A DNA stretch of 64,000 bases, taken from NCBI RefSeq assembly GCF_000092045.1, contig NC_007761.1:747001-811000 (forward strand), read 5' to 3'. The DNA is from Rhizobium etli CFN 42. Its GTDB lineage: Bacteria > Pseudomonadota > Alphaproteobacteria > Rhizobiales > Rhizobiaceae. Below are positions 1-7,377 of the stretch, piece by piece. Under the pieces are notes generated by a model. The model had not been told where the DNA came from, searched no databases, and was given only the letters and a program-made list of their open reading frames with translations. The position numbers and the translations under genes are program-made. Within the stretch, counting starts at the first letter, position 1. Each line of letters starts with the position of its first letter.

Positions 1-782
1 CCGGCTCGCCGCTCTCGCCCGAGGGTTTCACCTTCGTTTATGAAGGCATCAAGGAGGACGTGCAACTCGCCTCGATCTCCGGCGGCACCGATATCGTTTC
101 CTGTTTCGTGCTCGGCAATCCGCTGCAGCCGGTCTGGCGCGGCGAGATCCAGGGTCCTGGTCTCGGTCTTGCGGTCGACGTCTGGGATGATAATGGCAAG
201 CCGGTGCGCCGCGAGAAGGGCGAACTCGTCTGCACCAAGGCCTTCCCCTCCATGCCTGTCATGTTCTGGAACGATCCCGATGGCGCAAAATATCGCGCCG
301 CCTATTTCGACCGGTTCGACAATGTCTGGTGCCACGGCGATTTTGCCGAATGGACGGAGCATGGCGGCCTCGTCATCCATGGCCGCTCGGATGCGACGCT
401 CAACCCCGGCGGTGTGCGCATCGGCACGGCCGAGATCTACAACCAGGTGGAACAGATGGAGGAGGTGGCCGAGGCACTGTGTGTCGGCCAGGAATGGGAT
501 GACGACGTGCGTGTTATCCTCTTCGTCCGCCTTGCCCCTGGCGTGGCGCTGACCGAGGATCTCATCAAGGCGATCAAGACGCGCATTCGCACCGGCGCCT
601 CGCCGCGGCACGTGCCGGCAAAGATCATCGCAGTTGCCGATATTCCCCGCACCAAATCCGGCAAGATCGTCGAGCTTGCAGTGCGCGAGGTCGTTCACGG
701 CAGGCCGGTCAAAAACCTGGAGGCGCTCGCCAACCCCGAAGCGCTGCGCCTCTTCGCCAATTTGAGCGAACTGAGGGACTGA
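1..782 (+). CDS. acsA2: Acetoacetyl-CoA synthetase, C-terminal part
   Basis: Only the last 260 or so residues lie in the window; the reading frame is open from base 3 and ends with TGA at 780. The protein belongs to the ANL adenylating family. It shows the hinge and A-loop region ([16 protein letters not shown]) followed by the C-terminal lid with the catalytic-lysine motif [10 protein letters not shown]. The sequence matches acetoacetate-CoA ligase, which activates acetoacetate with ATP and CoA during use of polyhydroxybutyrate and ketone bodies. In Sinorhizobium, as I recall, the same gene sits beside cbrA and a phasin gene, as here, which supports the assignment and links it to the storage-polymer role of phaP. 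Confidence 0.85.
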   Translation, partial: GSPLSPEGFTFVYEGIKEDVQLASISGGTDIVSCFVLGNPLQPVWRGEIQGPGLGLAVDVWDDNGKPVRREKGELVCTKAFPSMPVMFWNDPDGAKYRAAYFDRFDNVWCHGDFAEWTEHGGLVIHGRSDATLNPGGVRIGTAEIYNQVEQMEEVAEALCVGQEWDDDVRVILFVRLAPGVALTEDLIKAIKTRIRTGASPRHVPAKIIAVADIPRTKSGKIVELAVREVVHGRPVKNLEALANPEALRLFANLSELRD

Positions 783-851
783 TAAGGAATCGTAAACTAC
801 GAGCTTTCACCATTCAGCAATCCCTCGTGAAGGAAACTTTTCGTTAAGAAA

Positions 852-995
852 CCTTTGTCAAAGGTGAAACAACTTGGGGGCCGCACATGAACGAGGCGGC
901 CTGAAGCCTCCGGGCTTACGAAACATGACGTTGATCGACTGAGCTCTTGTTGAACAGCACCCATTTGAAGGCAGCCTCCGGGCTGCCTCTTTTTT
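852..995 (+). ncRNA. Candidate small RNA or structured 3' UTR
   Basis: The 187 bases between the acetoacetyl-CoA synthetase stop and its terminator are strongly structured. There is an inverted repeat CCTTTG-T-CAAAGG (852-864), a stem GGCCGC/GCGGCC (879-884 with 896-901), a hairpin AAGCC-TCCG-GGCTT (904-917) and the terminator hairpin AGGCAGCC-TCCG-GGCTGCCT. Both later hairpins have a C(UCCG)G loop, a member of the UNCG tetraloop class. This layout resembles rhizobial trans-acting small RNAs or 3'UTR-derived RNAs. I see no clear promoter, so a separate transcript is only inferred. Confidence 0.3.
969..995 (+). terminator. Rho-independent terminator after the acetoacetyl-CoA synthetase gene
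   Basis: A perfect 8-bp stem AGGCAGCC/GGCTGCCT with a TCCG loop is followed by CTTTTTT. The T-run lies on the + side only, so it ends the rightward transcript. cbrA converges from the other side. Confidence 0.9.
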
Positions 996-1040
996 GCTTG
1001 CCCGCGCAGCGTTCAGGCGGTTCCGCCCCGTCGATAGAGA

Positions 1041-4000
1041 TCAGCCAGCCAGCACGCGTTGCGACGGGAAGGTGATCTCGACGAGCGTGCCTTCGTTCGG
1101 CGCCGAGTTGATCGAGAATATCGCCCGGTTGGCATCCACCATGGCCTTGGTCAGCGGCAGGCCGAGCCCGGTGCCGTCGCCGCGATGGCGTGACTGGGTC
1201 GAGGAGACCTGGCGGAACGGCTTCATCGCATGGTCGAGTTCGGCGCGCGTCATGCCGATGCCGGTATCGCGAACCCTCAACACCACGCTGCCATTCGCCT
1301 CGTAGGAGGTGGAAACGACGATCTGTCCGCCAGACGGGGTAAAGCGGATGGCGTTCGACAGGATGTTGAGCGCGATCTGCTTGATCGAGCGCAGATCCGC
1401 CACGACCTCGGGCACCGAATGCGACAGCGCCGTGCGGATGATGACGCGCTGACCGTTTGCCTGCGGCTGAACGAGGGCGACGGCCTCCGAGACCGCCTCG
1501 TTGAGGCCGACGGCGGCGAAGTCAAGATCCATCTCGCCCGCCTCGATCTTCGAAATGTCGAGGAGATCGTTGACGATATCGAGGACGTGCCGGCCGGAGC
1601 GGCCGATATCGTTGGCATATTCGATATAACGGGGATGGCCGATCGGACCGAAGCGTTCGCCGGCCATCATGTCGGAAAAGCCGATGATGGCGTTGAGCGG
1701 CGTGCGGATTTCGTGGCTGACGCGCGCGAGGAAATCGGTCTTGTGGGCGTTGGCGGTTTCGGCCGCGCCCTTGGCGTTGCGCAACTCGTCCTCGGTGCGT
1801 TTCCACTGGGTGATATCGCGGATGACGGCACAATAGCCGTTCGAGGAGGTGAGCCGGCCCATCGTCATGAACAGCGGCACGAAGCCGCCGCCGGCCTCGC
1901 GGCCGATCACTTCGCGTCCGTCGTTCAGCACGCTTGCCACGCCGTGGCCGGCAAGGCCGTTCAGATAGTCGAGGACGGCTTTCTGGCTCTCATGGGCAAA
2001 CAGCATGACGAAGGGCTTGCCGCGAGTCTCCTGCTCGTCGTAATTGAACAGCGCGCTCGCCGACCGGTTCATCGAACGGATATCGCCCTCGGTGCCGATG
2101 ACGACGACGCCGTCGGTCGCCGTTTCCAGGATCGAGCGCAATTCCTCCACTTCGACCTGAAGCTTGGCGACCTTCTCGACCATCCGCTCCGGACGCGCTT
2201 CGGACCGGTTGCTGTCGCCGCGGCCATCCTCCTTGCCTTCCACCGGCATCAGCGCCAGCATCAGAGCATTGGCATCTTCCCACCGCACCGATTGCAGCCG
2301 CGCAGTCACCGGTGTCAGCGTGTCGTCGGCCTTGACGAGCATCATGGTGCCGGAGCCGGCTGCCTTTTCCTCAAGTTCGCGGCGCTGCAGCAGGGCTTCG
2401 ATACCGCCGACCTCACGCAACGCGTCGAGCGAGTGGTAACCCGTCAGCCGCATGAATTCGGGATTGGCATGGATCAGCGCATCGCCGACATGGATAAGCA
2501 CCGCGACGGGCAATTGGTCGACCGTCCCGGCCGAAAGCCCGTCAATCATCTTCACGCGCGGCGGGATGAAACTTGTGAGAACCTCGATCTGGCTGACCGT
2601 CTCCTCGAGCCCTTCCGTCGCCTCGTCCTCGGCGATGGCGCCGGTTTCTTCAGCGGCGTCTTCGCGCAGCGGGTCGACCGCGTTCTCGAAGATTGCCTCC
2701 TGCGGCGCCGTCTCCTCGACCGAAGCTGCGTCGGCCGTATCGGCGGCGGGCGTTTCGCCGGTGATGGCTTCGGGCGCCGCTCTTTCTTCGAAGGGCGCCG
2801 CTTCCGTGGCGGTAGTGCCCGTCGGCGGGGCGTCGGGCTCTTCCCGGCGGGCGCCGAAGGCTTCCAGGCGCCTGGCGATTTCGCGGAAGTTCGCCTGTTC
2901 GGCGGCCGTCAATGCGGCGCCCGTGCTGTGAAGCTGCACGACCTTGTCGGTGGATCGGCGACTGGGCGTGTCCACGATGCGAAGCGCCGGGGGCTCGTCT
3001 GCGGCATCGGCCGCCGGCGCTTCACCGGCGCTCTCCTGCATCTCTTCGGCGGCGCTCTCCCGCGCGGGCGGCTCGAAGCCGGCCTCTTCTCCGGTCGCTT
3101 CGAAAGGCGTCTCTTCGATCTGCGGGTGGTCCTCGATCGCATCCGCCGCGATCGTTTCCGCTGGGGCCGCTTCGGGCGCGGCTTCAATTTCGTGTGCCGG
3201 TTCGCTGACAGCGTCGGCCGCCGGGCCGAGACCTGCCGCATCATGGCCGATGCCGTTCGGGCGGAGCGTCAGGCCGAGCGCCAGCGGATCCTCCTGCGCA
3301 TCGGAAAGCCTGACGACGCCGAAGCCGCGGAAGCCGTCGAAGTCGCGGTTGCGGGTATAGGTTGGCAGTGCGGCGAGATCGACCGGAACGACGAGGCTGG
3401 TGCCTTCGACTGGCCAGAGGATCGTCTTGCCCGACCACGTGTCGCGGCGCGCGAGGGCCTCGGAAATCTTGCCGTCGGGGTCGAGATTGAAGAGAGCGGC
3501 GATATCGCTGAAGGCGGAGCCGATGATGGCGGATGCATGCGGACCGACGGCCTCAGCAAATTCGTGGCTGACCTCGTTGAACCGGCCTTCTGCATCGATC
3601 TTCCAGACGAAGCGGGTGGCGCGGCTGTTCGGCCTGAAGACGAAACCGGGCTCGGGCGCAAGCGACGGGGCAGTGGGCGCGTCGGAAGCTGCAGTTGCTG
3701 CGACAGCCGGCTCTTCGCGCACGGCGTCCGGCGCCTCATCGAACGGCATTTGGCCGGTCTCGGCGGGTGTCTCCGCCATCCCGGTCGCTTCCGCCGTCTC
3801 GTCGGCGGAATGGCTCGCGGCCTCATCGGAGGGCACCGCGGGCTCGTCGGCCTCATCCATGCGGCGCTCGGCCGCGCCGTCGTCGTTCTCCGGGGCTTCG
3901 TCTGCGGCCGTATGCTCGTCGGCAACCGCCGCCTCTGCGGATGTGAGAGCCGCCTCTGCCGGATGTTCCCGGTCGTCGGCGATCTCCTCCAGCGTTTCCT

Positions 4001-4841
4001 CGACCTCTTCGATCCCCGAGACCGCATCGACGATCTCGCCGAAGCCGGTCGCCGCAGCCGCCTCTTCCGCAGGAAGTTCGGACCGCGACATGCCTTCTTC
4101 CCTCGCGGGAGCGTCAGCCACCTGCGGCGCATCGACTTCGTCGAGCACGGGCGCATCGATCGGATCGAGATGACCGATCGCGGTTTCCACGGCAAAGAGC
4201 AGATTGAGCGCCGGCTCGTCGTTGAGCCTGCCGACCGCGGCCGGAAGATAGCCCCTGCCGGTAGCGACCGGGCGCTTTACCAGGCGGTCGGGATGCGCGC
4301 CGGCAAGATTGATCAAGGCCTTTGCGGTCTCGCCGGAGATGGCGAGCGAGGCAAAGCCCGGCGAGGCCGCGATGACCTCGCCATTGCCGCCGATGACAGC
4401 CATATGCGTATCGGGATCATCAAGGCCCTGCAGCATCTGGGCCGCCGCAGCGCCCGCCGTCAGCGGCCTTGCCGACACCGGCACGGAAAACAGAATGGCG
4501 TTCTCGCCCGATGAAAGCCGGATCAGTTCGGCCGCCGCCTGCACCTGCACGCGCTGAAAGCCCTTGGCGACGCGGATCATAAAGCTTCTGTTGTCTCCGA
4601 CATCGGCGAGCTGACGCGCCGCCGTTTCCAGCTGCCGAAAGGTGATATCGGTGCGATCGACGCCCTGATCGAGCAGGTCGTAGACCGCTGATTGGCTGAA
4701 AAGCTCCGCACCTGCGCCGTTTGCCCAGAGCAGGCGGGCAAGATCGGCTGAAAACAGCACCATGGCTTCGCCGCGCGAAAAGCGTTCCCGCACCCGCGCA
4801 TGCACGGCGATATCGATGAACGGATATTGGACTGCGGGCAT
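1041..4841 (-). CDS. cbrA: CbrA-like PAS sensor histidine kinase
   Basis: A 1266-residue hybrid-free histidine kinase. Seen in order: an N-terminal sensory region; long acidic Ala/Glu-rich linkers (about 230-400 and 540-740) around a PAS-like segment (about 400-520); a PAS domain near 760-830; a second PAS domain near 900-1010; the HisKA box SHEIRTPLNAIIGF with phospho-acceptor His1043; then a HATPase with the N box (NILSNAIRFTP), RDTGIGM and GDGTGLGLP. No transmembrane segment is evident. In Sinorhizobium, CbrA acts through the DivK-CtrA phosphorelay, and its loss alters exopolysaccharide, flagella and symbiosis. The neighbours acsA2 and phaP match the Sinorhizobium arrangement as I recall it. 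AAGG lies seven bases before the ATG at 4841. Confidence 0.85.
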   Translation of the reverse strand: MPAVQYPFIDIAVHARVRERFSRGEAMVLFSADLARLLWANGAGAELFSQSAVYDLLDQGVDRTDITFRQLETAARQLADVGDNRSFMIRVAKGFQRVQVQAAAELIRLSSGENAILFSVPVSARPLTAGAAAAQMLQGLDDPDTHMAVIGGNGEVIAASPGFASLAISGETAKALINLAGAHPDRLVKRPVATGRGYLPAAVGRLNDEPALNLLFAVETAIGHLDPIDAPVLDEVDAPQVADAPAREEGMSRSELPAEEAAAATGFGEIVDAVSGIEEVEETLEEIADDREHPAEAALTSAEAAVADEHTAADEAPENDDGAAERRMDEADEPAVPSDEAASHSADETAEATGMAETPAETGQMPFDEAPDAVREEPAVAATAASDAPTAPSLAPEPGFVFRPNSRATRFVWKIDAEGRFNEVSHEFAEAVGPHASAIIGSAFSDIAALFNLDPDGKISEALARRDTWSGKTILWPVEGTSLVVPVDLAALPTYTRNRDFDGFRGFGVVRLSDAQEDPLALGLTLRPNGIGHDAAGLGPAADAVSEPAHEIEAAPEAAPAETIAADAIEDHPQIEETPFEATGEEAGFEPPARESAAEEMQESAGEAPAADAADEPPALRIVDTPSRRSTDKVVQLHSTGAALTAAEQANFREIARRLEAFGARREEPDAPPTGTTATEAAPFEERAAPEAITGETPAADTADAASVEETAPQEAIFENAVDPLREDAAEETGAIAEDEATEGLEETVSQIEVLTSFIPPRVKMIDGLSAGTVDQLPVAVLIHVGDALIHANPEFMRLTGYHSLDALREVGGIEALLQRRELEEKAAGSGTMMLVKADDTLTPVTARLQSVRWEDANALMLALMPVEGKEDGRGDSNRSEARPERMVEKVAKLQVEVEELRSILETATDGVVVIGTEGDIRSMNRSASALFNYDEQETRGKPFVMLFAHESQKAVLDYLNGLAGHGVASVLNDGREVIGREAGGGFVPLFMTMGRLTSSNGYCAVIRDITQWKRTEDELRNAKGAAETANAHKTDFLARVSHEIRTPLNAIIGFSDMMAGERFGPIGHPRYIEYANDIGRSGRHVLDIVNDLLDISKIEAGEMDLDFAAVGLNEAVSEAVALVQPQANGQRVIIRTALSHSVPEVVADLRSIKQIALNILSNAIRFTPSGGQIVVSTSYEANGSVVLRVRDTGIGMTRAELDHAMKPFRQVSSTQSRHRGDGTGLGLPLTKAMVDANRAIFSINSAPNEGTLVEITFPSQRVLAG

Positions 4842-4872
4842 GATCGAACCTTGTCGCTGTCGGCCTTCTAAA

Positions 4873-4887
4873 TTAACGGCTTATTAA
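4873..4887. promoter_or_regulatory. CtrA-type box TTAA-N7-TTAA upstream of cbrA
   Basis: The sequence TTAACGGCTTATTAA matches the CtrA consensus TTAA-N7-TTAA exactly. It lies 32-46 bases upstream of the cbrA start. CbrA is known to feed into CtrA control through DivK, so a CtrA site here would close a feedback loop. Direct regulation is inferred. Confidence 0.5.
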
Positions 4888-4952
4888 TAACTGCAGGTCG
4901 CATGCCGGTCCAGAACAGCGGGGTGCTTTCAGCCGAAAGGGTTAACGACTTG

Positions 4953-4983
4953 TGCGCCGCACAATTTATGTTGCAATGCACAA
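4953..4983 (+). promoter_or_regulatory. Two PhaR-like operator boxes upstream of phaP
   Basis: TGCGCCGCACAA (4953-4964) and TGCAATGCACAA (4972-4983) both fit TGCRNYGCASMA, the motif I recall for the polyhydroxybutyrate regulator PhaR in Bradyrhizobium. They start 19 bp apart, and the second overlaps the likely -35 element, as expected for a repressor that is released when polymer granules titrate it. Confidence 0.6.
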
Positions 4984-4999
4984 TGGAATGCTCTATATA
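4971..4999 (+). promoter_or_regulatory. Likely housekeeping promoter of phaP
   Basis: A -35 element TTGCAA (4971-4976) and a -10 element TATATA (4994-4999) are separated by 17 bp, the ideal spacing. The phaP start lies 55 bases further on. Confidence 0.55.
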
Positions 5000-5054
5000 G
5001 ACGTCATTCGATGATCCCAGGCAGCAACTGCCTTAGCCCAAAGGAATGCGACCC

Positions 5055-5504
5055 ATGGCTACCATAAAGACCGATGACGTTTTTTCAATCGCTTCTTTCG
5101 ACCCGTCCAAGCTGGCTGAATCCTTCCGCGAATTCGCTGAAAAGGGCGCCCAGCAGTCGAAAGACGCCTATGCCAAGCTGAAGACCGCTGGCGAAGAAGC
5201 CGGCAAGACGCTCGAGGCCACCGTCCAGACGGCGCAGGCCGGCACCGTCGAGATCGGCCTGAAGGCGATCGACGTCCTTCGCGTCAACGCCGAAACCTCG
5301 CTCTCGCACATGGAAGCACTGCTCGGCGTCAAGTCCGTCGCCGAATTCATCGAGCTGCAGACCTCGTTCCTGCGCAAGCAGGCCGAGCTTGCCGTCGATC
5401 AGGCGAAGTCGATGCAGGAAACCACCAAGCAGGTTGCCGAAAAGCTCGCAAAGCCCTCCAAGGAAGCCGCCGAAAAGGCCATGGCGTCCTTCAAGGTCGC
5501 CTGA
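5055..5504 (+). CDS. phaP: Phasin, PHB granule-associated protein
   Basis: A 149-residue, almost wholly helical protein rich in Ala, Lys, Glu and Gln (for example FREFAEKGAQQSKDAYAKLK), typical of the Phasin_2 family. Phasins coat polyhydroxybutyrate granules and control their number and size. The ATG at 5055 is preferred over the in-frame ATG at 5046, because AAGGA (5041-5045) abuts the latter but stands nine bases from the former. The gene is monocistronic, with PhaR-like boxes and a promoter upstream and a strong terminator downstream. Its position by cbrA and acetoacetyl-CoA synthetase agrees with phaP1 of Sinorhizobium as I remember it. Confidence 0.9.
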   Translation: MATIKTDDVFSIASFDPSKLAESFREFAEKGAQQSKDAYAKLKTAGEEAGKTLEATVQTAQAGTVEIGLKAIDVLRVNAETSLSHMEALLGVKSVAEFIELQTSFLRKQAELAVDQAKSMQETTKQVAEKLAKPSKEAAEKAMASFKVA

Positions 5505-5530
5505 TCGGTCGATGCCGATCGGAAACAAAA

Positions 5531-5556
5531 GGCTGGACCTCGCGTCCAGCCTTTTT
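5531..5556 (+). terminator. Rho-independent terminator of phaP
   Basis: An 8-bp perfect stem GGCTGGAC/GTCCAGCC with a five-base loop is followed by TTTTT, 27 bases after the stop codon. Confidence 0.93.
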
Positions 5557-5634
5557 GTATATTGGTGAGGAATGGGACTTGAATTCATCCTCAAGTCCTC
5601 GTATGTGACCCCCATCGCGCCCGGCGCGGTTTAT

Positions 5635-5711
5635 GCGGTTGTAGCTCAGTTGGTTAGAGCGCAGGTTTGTGGCACCTGAGGTCGGAGGTTCGAGACCCCC
5701 CAACCGTACCA
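5635..5711 (+). tRNA. tRNA-His (GTG anticodon)
   Basis: A full 77-base cloverleaf with encoded CCA: acceptor GCGGTTG pairing with CAACCGT, D-arm GCTC/GAGC, anticodon stem CAGGT/ACCTG around TTGTGGC (anticodon GTG), and T-loop TTCGAGA. The discriminator base is A73 and the base before position 1 is T5634, so the usual encoded G-1:C73 pair is absent. This is the known peculiarity of many alphaproteobacterial tRNA-His genes. The T stem has one A-C mismatch. The gene is a likely integration site for the foreign DNA that follows. Confidence 0.97.
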
Positions 5712-6387
5712 TCTCCCCACGTCAAGTCGCTTTCGAGCAAGTCGTTTTGGCCAGCATTATTTCGAACGAAATTGTGGCTGCAGATGCTGAGGTATTCTGC
5801 AAATCGCAAGCTTTGGAGCTGAATGCGCGGCGCCCTCAAGAGTCAACACCCCGACCGCGAGCTGCCGCTTATTTGCCACATCAAATCGAACATTTGGAAC
5901 GGCACAACCGCTCATATGGTGCGATAGTGCCATATGGGCTACATGTGCAGCACACAGCAGCACCAAGGTCCGCAATTGCGACGATCCGCCACTCGATCCG
6001 AAAGAATCCCTCCACGCCAGCATGTTGCGGAAGATGCGACCAGCGAACCTTACCTCGCCGCAAGAGAGGCGGGGAGAGCGTTCGCAGCCTCGAAACATGC
6101 GGAGCCGATATCGCCGAACCCGAGACTTACTAAATTTCAGCACATGAATGTAACGTCAATTTAAGTGCCGTCATGCCAGCAATTGCGGAAGTTCGGACGG
6201 TTAGAGCGCAGGATCCTGGAATATGTCCTTGAAAGAGGTTGCGGAGGAAGCGTTTCATTAGCGCTAGTTGCTAAGATCAAAACATTCCTGAAAATAAATG
6301 AAGCTTTTAGTTGAAGTTTCCCTCTTTATGGAGCAGAGGGAAACTGGCATTAGGCGCGGCCGAATGGAATAGGCAAACGGGGATTTT
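5712..6387. other. Gene-free stretch between tRNA-His and the RTX gene
   Basis: About 680 bases without a credible gene. Open frames here have no recognisable protein and no ribosome binding site. I found no integrase gene or fragment and no repeat of the tRNA 3' end. The last part (about 6250-6387) is AT-rich and ends in GGGGA just before the ATG at 6388, so it probably holds the promoter of the protease gene. Confidence 0.5.
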
Positions 6388-7377
6388 ATGACGGACCTTA
6401 TTACTCCGACGAAGACCGTAGACGTGACTAGGGATCAGAAGGTAGACGGGCTCTTCAGCGGCACTGCCTGGGACGGAACGATAACCTATGCGTTTCCCAC
6501 GACCTCGTCATCGTATGCCGATGGCGCCGAATTATACTACGAAAAATACTATTCATTCTCTCCTATTTCGTCGCAGCAGCAGTCTCTCGCCTTGTACTTT
6601 ATGGAGCAATCCTACGGGAGTGCGGCAAATGACGGCTTCTCCGTCGAGGGGTTCACGAACGCTAACTTTGAGGCCGGAAGCGCGAATACCGCAACGGTGC
6701 GGTTCGCTCAAACGTCGGATCCCTTGCTGGATACGGCAGGGGCCTATTTCCCAGCCACAGACGGGCGGGGTGGCGATATCTGGTTCGGGACGGGATATGC
6801 TGGCACCGAAGCTGATTATCGCTTCCCGAGGTTCGGCAACTATGCGGGCCAAACCTTGGCGCACGAGCTGGGTCACGCGCTCGGACTAAAACATGCTCAC
6901 GAAGGGGGAACGGTCGTTCCAAGCGCCTACGACTCGCTCGAATACACGATCATGACCTACCACACATTTATCGGAGACGATGAGAGTGGGGCCAAGTATG
7001 AGCAAAATGGCGCGCCACAAACCTTCATGATGCTCGACATCGCCGCCCTGCAGGAAATGTATGGTGCGGATTACACCACCAACAGTGGCGATACCGTCTA
7101 TAGGTGGAATCCGAACCAGGGCATCACCTATGTCAATGGGGTGGCAGCCATCACGCCCGCTGCCAACAGGGTTTTCGCAACAATCTGGGACGGCGGTGGC
7201 ACCGACACCTATGATCTGAGCGCTTATACCACCGCCCTCAAGATCGACTTGCATGCAGGGGGGTATTCGGTCTTTCCCAGGGTCAGTTGGCCTATCTGGG
7301 CGGCGGTCCGGATGATGGCTATGCCCGCGGCAACATTTTCAACGCCCTTCTTTATCACGACAATGTCGCGTCGTTGA
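6388..7377 (+). CDS. Serralysin-type (M10B) zinc metalloprotease domain, frame broken
   Basis: The first 290 or so residues form a complete metzincin catalytic domain. The zinc site HELGHALGLKH (three His ligands and the catalytic Glu) is followed by a Met-turn TIMTYHTF. Such enzymes are secreted by type I exporters without an N-terminal signal, and none is seen. Near base 7275 the frame departs from homology: in the -1 frame the protein continues QGQLAYLGGGPDDGY and runs into the RTX repeats. The last 35 residues of this reading (after SVFPRV) are therefore out-of-frame sequence. One T seems to be missing in GTCTTTCCCAGG. The gene is either a pseudogene, a sequencing error, or less likely recoded. 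Confidence 0.85.
   Translation: MTDLITPTKTVDVTRDQKVDGLFSGTAWDGTITYAFPTTSSSYADGAELYYEKYYSFSPISSQQQSLALYFMEQSYGSAANDGFSVEGFTNANFEAGSANTATVRFAQTSDPLLDTAGAYFPATDGRGGDIWFGTGYAGTEADYRFPRFGNYAGQTLAHELGHALGLKHAHEGGTVVPSAYDSLEYTIMTYHTFIGDDESGAKYEQNGAPQTFMMLDIAALQEMYGADYTTNSGDTVYRWNPNQGITYVNGVAAITPAANRVFATIWDGGGTDTYDLSAYTTALKIDLHAGGYSVFPRVSWPIWAAVRMMAMPAATFSTPFFITTMSRR

Noticed and set aside
1230..4514. A 1094-residue open frame on the + strand opposite cbrA
   Set aside because: It is a shadow of the GC-rich cbrA gene: high Arg/Gly/Asp content, no domain and no ribosome binding site.
5669..6133. Open frames on both strands just after tRNA-His as a possible integrase remnant
   Set aside because: No integrase motifs (R-H-R-Y) are seen, the + frame begins inside the tRNA and composition is not protein-like.
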